In this document: positions 21,101-31,334 of the stretch, piece after piece
How the letters are laid out: each line of letters begins with the position of its first letter
Numbering within the stretch: position 1 is the first letter of the stretch
NCBI GenBank assembly: GCA_032433595.1
Contig: JASWJB010000139.1
Location: forward strand, 40,148 to 104,147
DNA length: 64,000 nt
Direction: 5' to 3'
Source: Conoideocrella luteorostrata
Taxonomy: Eukaryota; Ascomycota; Sordariomycetes; Hypocreales; Clavicipitaceae
Program-made: the position numbers and the translations under genes
The notes under the pieces: model-generated
Told to the model about the DNA's origin: nothing
Seen by the model: the letters and a program-made list of their open reading frames with translations, nothing else
Databases searched by the model: none

Positions 21101-23767
21101 TATCTCTTCAGGGACCATGATTGCAGGACTCTCTTCCACAACCTTCTGGTGACGGCGTTGGAGCGAGCAATCGCGCTCCCCGGCAACAACGACTTTTCCT
21201 GCACCATCGCCGAGAATTTGGACTTCAACGTGTCTGGCTTGCTGCAAGAAGCGCTCCAGAAAAACGCCGCCGTTGCCGAAGTTGGCCTGAGCCTGACGCT
21301 GGACGCCTTCAAATACAGAGCGTAAGCTGGCCTCGTCGTCGCATCGGCTGAGACCTATGCCACCACCTCCAGCCGTGCTCTTCAGCATCAAAGGATAGCC
21401 TATCCGTGCAGCCTCCGCCAGCGCATCTTCCATACGACCGAGTAGCTCAAGGCTGCCTGGGACTGTTGGTACATCCGCAGCATTGGCAATCGCTCGAGCT
21501 CGATGTTTGAGTCCTAGATCAGACATTTGCTGCGGACGTGGGCCTATCCAGATCATTCCGGCTTTCTGCACCGCATCGGCAAATTCTGGACTCTCAGATA
21601 GGAACCCGTAACCGGGGATGATTGCGTCGACGGCAGATGATGTGGCTAGTTCGAGTATTTGAGATATATTCAGATAGGTTTCGGAAACAGAAGAGCCCAC
21701 GAGCGGTAATGCTACGGAAGCCTGACGAACGTGTGCGGCGTCGGCATCGATGCTAGAGTACAGAGCCACGGACTCGAGCCCCATCTTGTGAAGGGTTTGG
21801 ATAATTCTCACAGCAATCTCCCCTCTATTGGCAATGAGCACCCTCTTAATTGATTTACCGGGGCTCGGAGGGAAGACACGCTGTGGTTTAGCAGCGGTCT
21901 TGCTGTAAGCTCTCCATCCACCAAAAGCTGTGATATCTGTGGCCCCTTCTAAGCCTACGGGCTCGCAAATAAAGCCATGAACCCATGAACTGTCTCGAAG
22001 CTCAATTTTTCCGATGCCCATGGGAGACGGAATGGTGGCTGTGAAATCGGCAAACGTATTGACTGGTAAAGCCCATACTTCAACTTCTATTTCTGCGCCA
22101 TCTTCATCACCGGAGACGCGTCGGAGGCCCGGCTTTGCCGGTCCACTGCCGGATTTCAACGCAAAGAGGCGATATTTAGGCGACGTGAAAGTCGTCTTGG
22201 CCAGTGCTGCTCCACGACTCGACAAGTCTTTATTCAACGGGAACCCTGATAGATGCGCGCCGACGACAGCGATAGGGATGGTGTCCTCGGCGATGCGGAA
22301 CGAGGCCTCGAAGGACGCATCATTTTCCGTCCTTTGGATCCCAGTGGCACCTAGCAACCTAGGTTCTCCGGAAAACCACTGGCGCGCCCAAGCTATGAGC
22401 TGAGGCTCCTGCCAGCGATTGGCAATAAGAGTAATGCCAAAAGGGAATCTGTCAAGCGTAAATCCAGCAGGAATAGATAATGCTGACCAATCTAGAAAGT
22501 TGACAAAATTCGTGTACGTTCCCATGTTTGAGTTTTCCTCCACGGGCTTCCGCGACATTTGTTCCAAGGTTGGATATGTCGGGGTAGTGGGTACAAGCAG
22601 ACCATCGAAGCTGGCGAGATCAAGTTCAATTTGCCGCGTCAACTGCTGTCGCAGGTATTCGGATTCGAATAAATCTGCGGCGGTAAATCTTTCAGCTGAT
22701 TTGATGATACCGCGCACAACGGGGTCCATATCTTCTGGTTTCGCTTTCTGAATAAACGCCCGGATAGCCTGGTATCTCTCTGCGACCCAAGGTCCGCCAT
22801 AGAGGAGCTGCGCAAGTTCAAAGAGACGGCCAAAATCGATGGGCGTCAACTTCCATCCGAGGGATTTGGCCTTCTCCAAGGCTGCCTGGTAGGCTGGAGG
22901 GTATGTAGTATTGCCATACCAATTGGGATTGGAGCAAATGCCCAGTGAAGGGCATCTCATGATCGCTCGGCATCCCATTTCTGATGTTACGACGGGGATT
23001 TCGCCGGCCGGTCGGGGCCGGCGCCGAGAATAGGGGTCTTGAGGATCATGTTTCTCGCAAATACGTAGGACTGCCTCCGCATCCTCAACCGTGAGCGCAA
23101 AAATGGACACACAGTCGAGAGTGCGACAAGCAGGCACAACGCCTCTTGCACTGAGGGCGCCACGTGTAGGTTTTAGGCCTACAACATTATTGAGACCAGC
23201 AGGAACTCTTCCAGAGCCAGCTGTATCGGTCCCTAAAGAAAACGGTACGATGCCTTTCGCTACCACCACCGCGCTTCCGGAGCTAGAGCCACCACTAACA
23301 AAAGAGGAGTCAAAGGAGTTGGGCACTGCGCCATAAGGAGATCTTGAACCGTTAAGTCCAGTGGCGAATTGATCCAAGTTCGTCTTGCCGATCAGAATGG
23401 CCCCGGCTGCTATGAGCAGCTTGACTACCGGGGCATCGCGAGACGCAGGGTAGGCAAAGGTAGGACATGCGGCAGTAGTCTCAAATCCCTCGGCGTCAAT
23501 GTTATCTTTGACGGCGAAAGGAACGCCATATAGTGGAAGAGATGTGGCTTCTGAGCCTTTTTGTTGCAGAGCTGCCCACTGATCTTCTATCTGCTGCCGC
23601 GTCGAGAGGGATATCCAAGTATGGGAAGTCTGATTGGTCAAGCTTTGTTCGTCAACTAGAGCGCAAAGTCGATCTAGTCCACCGCCAGAGCAATTGGCGG
23701 CCTTCCAATCATGGATTGAGAGAGGGAAATTTGTTTTCGTATGTCTAATGGGCTTGTGGATGGTCAT
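18164..23767 (-). CDS. DUR1,2: Urea amidolyase (urea carboxylase + allophanate hydrolase)
   Basis: Two exons: 23767-18362 and 18298-18164. The 63-bp intron joins 'HKDDIL' to 'AYIESSKMEIQI' and restores the biotinyl domain; 1846 residues, close to yeast Dur1,2 (~1835). The order is: amidase domain (allophanate hydrolase) with 'GGSSSGSA' and 'GTDTAGSGRVPAG'; from about residue 640 biotin carboxylase ('RVLIANRGEIAVRI', 'EINTRLQVEHPVTE'); KipI/KipA-like carboxyltransferase; and biotinyl-lipoyl domain. It converts urea + bicarbonate + ATP to allophanate, then to ammonia and CO2, in the cytosol. The start at 23767 is the first ATG; the frame is open further only through non-ATG codons. The biotin site reads E-S-S-K-M-E, with Ser where Met usually precedes the biotinylated Lys. 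Neighbours are a divergent Zn2Cys6 regulator and a urea transporter. Confidence 0.95.
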
Positions 23768-24645
23768 GATATCGGAGCGCGTGCTGTTGGGCCACTGGGA
23801 TAAACCCACGCCAACAGAGACAATAAAGGATGTAGAAAAGAGGCGGCTTGACAAGAGTACGGTGCCTGGTTAGCAATCGAAAATGGCAAAGTTAAACATC
23901 TATTGGGACAAAACGGTCTTTATAGAAAGACTGCGGTCGATAGCTTCGTGGTGCTTGTACATGATTGTCGGCCGCCGGTGCTGTTGGCCGCCGGCCGGCG
24001 GCTGGCGGAAGATCTACATGCCATCAAACATGCCGAGAGATGCTTATTAAATAGAACGCCAATAGGGTCAAACTCGTCAGAGTCTTCTGTTTAGATTACC
24101 CGTTAGGCTCCCAAAGGGATTGCTGTCGTTGCAACAAGTTGCAGCTCGTAACTCAGAACGAGGTCGCCGCGTCTCGGGGATGGATAGTACTGCATTGACC
24201 GCATCATGACTAACTAGCACCATATTGTATTGGGGAATATGATTAACCACATGGTCAGTAACAAGCGCCCGCTAACTACGAAAAAACCTAAACGCGCACC
24301 GAATCTTGCAAGGCATGCGACACCCCACGAGGTGTCGTGTGCTTATCCACCATACACGGGCGGGACAGGCTACCTAGGTGGAGCCCAGGGGTACACCAAA
24401 CCAAAAACGCCTTAGTTATTAATAATGGTTTGTTCCTTATCTATCCCCTCAATCATCTTATCGTGTCAAGCATGATATGACATCTGGAGTCGTGCGGAGC
24501 CGCATCGATTTGTCGCCGAGGTAGCAGTAAGAAAATTCTGGTATTCGACCGATTACCAGCTGCTCAAGGCCAGCCGGCATCACAAGGCTCCCGTAATATT
24601 TGCTGACTGGCAGGGATCTCGACTAAAGCGTCTGGGTCTTCATCA
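23768..24645. promoter_or_regulatory. Divergent promoter: urea amidolyase / Zn2Cys6 regulator
   Basis: 878 bp between two divergent starts. It contains a perfect 16-bp GC palindrome, GCCGCCGGCCGGCGGC (23987-24002), and a nearby CGGCCGCCGG (23969-23978), rich in CGG/CCG triplets of the type bound by Zn2Cys6 proteins. TTATC (GATA-factor) sites lie at 24343, 24437 and 24458. A 7-bp inverted repeat CGACACC...GGTGTCG lies at about 24318-24337. Factor binding is inferred, not shown. Confidence 0.5.
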
Positions 24646-26643
24646 ATGTCACAGGCCGCAGGACGCAGCCAGGTCAACACAGTCATCAGTGCTCCGGGGA
24701 ATAGTGCGTCTCGCAACAAACGTTCTCGTCCCTGTGATACCTGCCGCGTCCGCAAAACTCGTTGTGTACGGGAAGAGGGTCAGCTTCGTTGCGTACTCTG
24801 CAGCTTTCACAATCAGCCATGCACATTCTTGAGAGGGCCGACCTCTCGTCAGCGCCGGTCTACTCTTGATGGTGAAGCTAGGGGCCACAATGCTGACACC
24901 ATTGAACGCCCAGCAGTGCATCGCAGGATATCATCTCCGGTTTACCTAACAGATGCTGGTAGCGGCATAGCTGAGGCTCCAGGTGATTCAACTTCAACTT
25001 CTCTGGCAGCTGCCATCGACGGTGACTCGCTGGTTGCATCCCAGACCGATGTAACCGGAGACACCACACCTTCGCCACAGAACCGGCCGATTCCACGACC
25101 ACGAATACTGAGCAATACTCTGGGTCTTGATCTCAACACACACGCTGAATATGTTGGGCTCACTGATTGTCTGGAGCCTGTTCTCCTCGATCTGCACCGT
25201 CCAGAAGGAACTGCCTCGTCACACATCGCTACGGCGTCATCCAGGCACACTTTTGCTCGTCGGCTGGATCATCGCACATCATTCTTGGTTCATTCCGACG
25301 GCTTAACCGCAAGCGACACGCAACGCGTTGTGGACTTGGACCTCATTGAAGATGCCGTTCGACCGCTTGGTCGGGCTCTCGTCGATCTATATTTTCGCGT
25401 GGTTCACCCCAGCTTTCCCATCCTTCATAAAGGTGTCTTCATAAGCAAACACCGCTCGTCTCATCGCCACTTTGCTCCGTCGCTTCTCGCTGCTGTCTAC
25501 CTCGTGGCCCTGGATTGGCATCTATATGACAGCTCGCTTGCAGGATACGAGACCGAGGTACTGCCGGATATTGCTACTTTGGAGAAGCTAGCCGATCGCA
25601 CCATAGCCCAAGACATGCGTCGACCCAAGCTCAGCACTCTAGAAGCAGGCCTTCTCTTGTTGCAGCGGCATCGGTCAAAGACCGACGGCAGCTCTTGCGC
25701 CCATGGGTCGTCTAGTCGTACGTTCACGGCGCAACTGGTGGCGATGGCGCAGGATCTAGGGATTCATATTGACTGTAGCTCTTGGAATATCCCGCCTTGG
25801 GAGATTGGGCTGCGACGCAGGCTGGGGTGGGCGCTTTATATGCAGGATCGCTGGGGAGCTTGTGCCCATGGGAGACCATTCCTCATTCATCACAACGACT
25901 GGGACGTTAAGATGTGCAGCAATTCGGACTACCCAGAGCTAGAGGAGGCAGTCAATAGATGGTCAGATAGCGATTCAAATATTGCAACGGGATGGGAAAT
26001 TTTTCTGAAACACGTTGAATTGACTCGTATCATGAGCGAAGTTCACGAAACCTTCTACAGCGGCGCCGCAACGCGGGCCGGGGGGACTTGGGATCGGGAG
26101 GGTATTCTTGCGGCCGTGGACATGGCCAAACCTCTCATTTTACGTCTGCGGGAATGGTACGAAAACTTGCCTCGGCACCTGCACATGGAGGCTATCAAAT
26201 CTCGTGGTCTTTGTGCTAATGGTGCTATTCATCTGGCATATATGTCGGTTGAAGTCACGTTGTATCGAGCGCTCGTACGCAACATCACGCCTGACACTCC
26301 TGCAGATCTTCATCAGTCGCTGCGCTCGGCAGCTCGCCGCAAGGTACAGGACGTCGTCAGCCTCATGGAGTCATTACGTCCTGAACATACTGCCGCTTTT
26401 TGGGGGAGTGCTGCTTCGTATCAAGCAGCCGAAGGCGGGTCGCTCGCTGGCTTGCTATGGGCGACAGCAGACTCGGCTGAGGAGATGTCTTGGTGCTCTG
26501 CCCAAATTGAAGATCTGAGATGGGCTTTGAGGGTAAGAGGCGCCGCCGCTGCCTTTGCAAGGGAGGCTCTTCACCTCATCGAACGTGATGTTGGAGGCTT
26601 GGGCATTGTGAAGATGAATACGGAGTACGGGGAAAGATGCTGA
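24646..26643 (+). CDS. Zn2Cys6 fungal-specific transcription factor, putative urea-gene regulator
   Basis: 665 residues in one exon. The binuclear zinc cluster has Cys30, 33, 40, 49, 52 and 59 (C-x2-C-x6-C-x8-C-x2-C-x6-C), preceded by a basic stretch 'RNKRSRPCDTC'. From about residue 220 the protein has the helical fungal regulatory (middle homology) region: 'VDLYFRVVHPSFPILHKGVF', 'SLLAAVYLVALDW' and 'RRRLGWALYMQDRWGACAHGRPFLI'. It is nuclear by family. Its place between the divergent urea amidolyase and the downstream urea transporter, whose promoters share GGCCGCCGGCC motifs, suggests a pathway-specific regulator of urea use. That role is inferred from position only. Confidence 0.85.
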   Translation: MSQAAGRSQVNTVISAPGNSASRNKRSRPCDTCRVRKTRCVREEGQLRCVLCSFHNQPCTFLRGPTSRQRRSTLDGEARGHNADTIERPAVHRRISSPVYLTDAGSGIAEAPGDSTSTSLAAAIDGDSLVASQTDVTGDTTPSPQNRPIPRPRILSNTLGLDLNTHAEYVGLTDCLEPVLLDLHRPEGTASSHIATASSRHTFARRLDHRTSFLVHSDGLTASDTQRVVDLDLIEDAVRPLGRALVDLYFRVVHPSFPILHKGVFISKHRSSHRHFAPSLLAAVYLVALDWHLYDSSLAGYETEVLPDIATLEKLADRTIAQDMRRPKLSTLEAGLLLLQRHRSKTDGSSCAHGSSSRTFTAQLVAMAQDLGIHIDCSSWNIPPWEIGLRRRLGWALYMQDRWGACAHGRPFLIHHNDWDVKMCSNSDYPELEEAVNRWSDSDSNIATGWEIFLKHVELTRIMSEVHETFYSGAATRAGGTWDREGILAAVDMAKPLILRLREWYENLPRHLHMEAIKSRGLCANGAIHLAYMSVEVTLYRALVRNITPDTPADLHQSLRSAARRKVQDVVSLMESLRPEHTAAFWGSAASYQAAEGGSLAGLLWATADSAEEMSWCSAQIEDLRWALRVRGAAAAFAREALHLIERDVGGLGIVKMNTEYGERC

Positions 26644-27420
26644 TAAGGTCGCCGCGGGTGACGTAATTGGAGAGATCATTAATTTTCATCGCGTATTCTC
26701 AATCTCGAGCTTTCTTACATCTCCGCGGCTGAAGAGGGCGAGGCAGAGGTTATCGTCTTAAAGATCCAACCGCCGGCCAGTAAGGTTGAATGAAGTGTGA
26801 TTAAAAGTCAGTCGTGCCAGTCTATTGTTTTTTAACATGCGTAGAGCAATATTATAATCGACAATGGGTGGTATCATAAGCCAATAAGCCAATAAACACC
26901 CCGATAAGCTTTCCAGGTGGAGACTATAGCCCAGTAGTAGTCCAACATGCCGTACTTTAAAAGCATGTGGTGGCGCAACACCCCAACTAAAGTGGCCGCC
27001 GGCCAAATTTGCCCGGCGGGCACTACATTATGAGGCACCAAAGCAACCAATCACAGCCTTTCCGACTAACGTTGTCCACCAATATTGCCAATTGGCGTGG
27101 GGTCCTTATCAGTATCGGTTTCACTTGTGCCAATCAATCTGGCTCCTGGATCGGCACTCTTATAGGTACATGCTTATCATTTATCATGCTGTGGCGTTGC
27201 GGTGCAGATATCGTATAGCAACTCTGTACTTAAAATGCTCTCTTCCGCATAATTGAGGTTGCACAGTTTCATGGGAGATGCAGTATAGTGTGATTTCAAA
27301 AAAAAAAAAATAATAGAGAGAAAAGAAGCATTGTCTCAGATCCGTGGTTTCCCACTCCTAACCCTAGCATCCCAACCTGTGCAGCCAAGCATTCTCATTC
27401 CGGCGGATAATAAATACATC
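26644..27420. promoter_or_regulatory. Promoter region of the urea transporter
   Basis: 777 bp between the regulator stop and the transporter ATG. GGCCGCCGGCC (26994-27004) repeats an 11-mer present at 23986-23996 in the amidolyase/regulator promoter; CGCCGGCC recurs at 26771-26778. Three TTATC (GATA) sites lie at 27106-27110, 27174-27178 and 27181-27185, close together as in AreA/NIT2-controlled promoters. An A11 run lies at 27299-27309. Confidence 0.5.
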
Positions 27421-29950
27421 ATGGCAGGCGGCGGTGGTCCCTCTTCGGGAGTGGTTGACCCACCTCTCAGCCAAGCTTATGGCTATGGCATCGTTGTTGG
27501 ATTGGGCTTTCTGTTTGCTCTTGGCATGATTCTTACAACTTGGGTGCTCAAACGGTATGCATTATGTTTTGTTGAGGAAGTGGAAAGAATATGCTTTATA
27601 CTTTGGCTGACTATTCAAAGATACAACAATGAACAGCAGACATCAGAAATGTTCAACACGGCTGGCAGATCTGTCAAGTCGGGACTGGTCGCTTCAGCAG
27701 TCGTTTCAAGCTGGACCTGGGCGGCGACATTGCTTCAATCTTCTGGCGTGGCGTACAAGTATGGCGTCTCAGGGCCATTCTGGGTAAGTCAGCTCTGGGC
27801 AGCCGAATTGCTCTACCGCTCTTTCTGTCATCTGCCTCCCTGTGTCCATTGCCATCGTGCCACTCATGCGGGTCAAATTAGTATGCTTCTGGTGCTACGG
27901 TGCAAATCATTCTGTTCGCAACCTTGGCAATCGAGCTGAAGCGTAGAGCTCCCAATGCGCATACTTTCTTGGAGGTCATCCGGGCCAGATATGGTGAGTG
28001 GGGAGCAAAATCCTCCATCTTCACGTTCTTAGGGCCCCATGCTAACACCACCTTAAGGCCGCTTTACTCATTGTGTTTTCATCTGTTTCGGTCTATTTAC
28101 CAATATCCTTGTAACAGCTATGCTGCTGACAGGCGGCTCGGCCGTCGTTACATCGCTTACAGGGATGCATACAGCCGCCGCTTGCTTCTTGTTGCCCCTG
28201 GGCGTTATCATTTACACCATGTTTGGAGGGTAAGCATCTTACATGTTGACTTTGAGAGCTTCTAGAGCAAGCTGACATTTCGTAGTATCAAGGCAACTTT
28301 CCTGACCGATTATGTGAGTTCCGGATACACATACTGGGCTATGAACGCCTCACCTGCTTTGTCAAGAACCCAGCTAACGAACCTCGCACAGGTACACACT
28401 GTCATCATCCTCGTCGTCATTCTCATTTTCGCTCTCACGACCTATGCTACAGGTCATGAGTTGGGATCGCCATCGGTTGTGTATGAACGTCTGGTGGCGG
28501 CGGCCTCAACACATCCCGTTGACGGCAATGCTGAAGGGTCTTACCTGACCATGCGATCTAAAGATGGCATCATCTTCTTCGTTATCAACATTGTCGGAAA
28601 CTTTGGCACTGTCTTCATGGATAACGGTCAGTGGCCCTGCCTTCGCGCTTGCCTGTTCTCCTTGACTAACTTCAGCCAGGCTACTATAACAAGGCCATTG
28701 CGGCTCATCCCGTGGCTGCCTTGCCCGGTTACATCATCGGGGGTCTGTCCTGGTTTGCCATTCCCTGGCTATGCGCAACGACAATGGGATTGAGCGCCCT
28801 GGCTCTTGAGACCAGCCCTTCTTTCCCAACATTCCCAGAGCGAATGCATCCCGCTGATGTCACAGCTGGTCTGGTTCTGCCTTACGCTGCTGTTGGGCTC
28901 CTGGGAAAGGCCGGCGCTGTTTGCACCCTTATCATGATCTTCATGGCTGTGACATCCGCTTTGTCGGCACAGCTCATCGCTGTGTCGTCGATTGCGACCT
29001 ACGATATTTACCAGTATGTACCCCTCACAAGAACAGAGTTGTCAAGATTTATACCGTCTTTTGTCCGTAAAACCTGACATAGGGAACATAGAACGTACAT
29101 GAACCCCCGAGCTTCCGGAAGCCGACTCATTGCGATATCGCATACCAGCGTCATCGCATACGGTACCATCATGGCCGGGTTCAGTGTTGGACTCTACTAC
29201 GCAGGCATCAGCATGGGCTGGCTGTACCTGTGGATGGGCGTCATGATTTCCGCAGCTGTGATCCCAGCTACCCTCACGCTTCTTTGGAAGAAACAGAACT
29301 GGATCGCTGCCGCCTTCTCCCCCATTCTCGGTCTGTGCTGCGCCCTCATCGCCTGGACAGTAACCTGTGCGACAGAGTTCAATGGTGTTCTGAACGTAGA
29401 CAGCCTGGGGTCCAATAATCCCATGCTGGCAGGCAATGTTGTCGCGCTTCTTAGCCCCATTGTATTCGTCCCCATCTTGACATTTGTCTTTGGCGCCGAC
29501 AACTACGATTGGGCGTCGATGGCAGCTATCAAGCAGGTCGAAGGATTCGAAAGCACCGACCTCAGCCAAGAGTCATTGGCGGCCGACAGTCCCAACGGTA
29601 CATTGCTCGTCGCTCCCGAAGAGGATAAGAAAAAGCTGAACCGGGCGTCGAACATTGCGAAGATCATGACGGTCTGTATGACGTTGATATTCCTGGTCAT
29701 CTGGCCGATGCCTCTCTACGGAACGTCCTATGTCTTCTCTAAACCTTTCTTCACCGGTTGGGTCACTGTGGGAATCATCTGGCTCTTTGGTAGCTCTATT
29801 GCTGTTGGCCTTTTCCCGCTCTGGCAGGGTAGGCATAGCATGGTGCGGGTTGCACAAGAGATGCTTGGGAAAAAGACCGTCGTACAACAGGATATGTATC
29901 TCCAGGGAGGAGAGAAGGTCACGAGTTCTGTCAAGGAAACTGGGCTTTAG
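27421..29950 (+). CDS. DUR3: Urea/proton symporter, DUR3 type (SSS family)
   Basis: Eight exons: 27421-27554, 27621-27783, 27882-27993, 28058-28229, 28286-28313, 28392-28626, 28680-29013 and 29092-29950. All junctions are GT...AG and the total of 2037 nt is exactly in frame (678 residues). Exon 5 is a 28-nt microexon. The protein has about 14-15 hydrophobic segments, with '[19 protein letters not shown]', '[29 protein letters not shown]' and '[19 protein letters not shown]', all characteristic of DUR3 plasma-membrane urea transporters. It supplies substrate to the urea amidolyase encoded upstream. GATA and GGCCGCCGGCC sites in its promoter suggest nitrogen control. Signs of transfer or damage are absent. 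Confidence 0.9.
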
Positions 29951-31334
29951 TTTGAGTTTTTGCGAATTACACGATATCAGATATGTTTCAAAAGGAAAGG
30001 GCGGAGTTTGCGGTCAATACAAGTTCCCGTGCTTATACCGCTTTCTCTTGTGTGTTTTACCTCGAAAAGAATCGCTGATTGTCTGCGATTTACTTGAGGC
30101 GAGAGAATCCGGGATACGTCTATGAGAGTGACAGTCAACTGCTTCATGTGCATTGATCATGTGAGATACCCCAGACAGTCGACGTTTGTTCTTTACTGCT
30201 TTCAATTTAATTTCTATACTAAACCTAGTACCACTTCCTTCGGACGTTAGGCCGTAAGCCGCCTCGATGCTTCCGATAACTTCGCGGTCCATATTTCGGG
30301 GGTGGCAAATCAATCGTCTACCGAGCATTAGCGGCTCTGCAGGTTGCTTACCGCTGCTGCATCGCGTAAACTTACAAACACGCACGTCTAATCTGCGCTA
30401 TGGAGAGCTATGAAGCGAATCAAATATCATTTTGTCGATAAGCGGGCAAGCTTGTGACGGAGTTAATAAAACGATGGTCGCTGCTAGGTTGGGCTCATAG
30501 TAACTAGTCGGTTCGTTGAAACGCACATGAAATGCGTGTTCACGCGAATGATGCCGCGAAGTTATGGGCTAAAGAAGTGATTGCACTACGATTGCAAATT
30601 GCCGCTTACTACTCCGCGCTTTCCCGCCGGGAAAACTGGCCGACGAGGATGCCAACGGAGCAGAACTGCTATCGCCTAGTTGCCGCCTAATTAGGTATGG
30701 CGGATCAGGTGTCGCGCCAATCGCGGCGTCGTCCCACAGCCTAAGATTGCCTAATCGGGATGTCACCGGTGAGGTACGAAGGCCTTGGTTTCCAAATCAT
30801 GTCGGGCAACCTCAGTCGGGAATCCCACCAGTTACCCTCACGTCTGGAACATGTTGGCTATCTGCATCCGTCGCAGCCGTCAATGGAAGAAGCTTCTAGA
30901 CCTGAAGTAATAATCACTAACTATAAGTACCTGTTACTAATGCGTCAAGCCGTTCGGGGCATTAGTGGCATGTACTGTTGGATGGTACCTAACCTCATAA
31001 GCTGCAGTTCTCTGCTTTGCCAGCGAAAACGACTAGTCAAACGATGGGTTGATGTTTGCGTTCACCAGACCGGAAAGGATTTTCCCCAAAAAAAAAAGAA
31101 TAAAGTTTTTGCTTGGTACGATGTTCCAGAGTCTTTCTTCTCCAGATAGTTGGGTAAAGATCATCGGAAAGACTCTCGATTTACTAGTTGCTGCAACTGT
31201 ATTGTGAGATCATCCTTTTCAATTTGTCTAGGTCTAGGCTACGTACAAACAATGAAATCAAGCTGTTCATCCCTTCATGGTCTAAGAAACCCCTCTCTCT
31301 TCCGTTGCCGCAGGAGCACCATCTAAAACCATTG
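29951..31334. other. Intergenic between urea genes and beta-lactam cluster
   Basis: About 1.4 kb between a plus-strand gene end and a minus-strand gene end, so only 3' flanks are expected. Open frames at 30014-30385 and 30760-31149 show no recognisable protein pattern and are not called. This is the left border of the cephalosporin block. Confidence 0.45.

Noticed and set aside
18311..23854. Longer N-terminus for urea amidolyase starting at 23854
   Set aside because: The codon at 23854 is TTG; the first ATG (23767) gives a length close to the yeast enzyme.
29042..29569. 175-residue minus-strand open frame
   Set aside because: Lies antisense to the last exon of the urea transporter; composition reflects the coding strand opposite.
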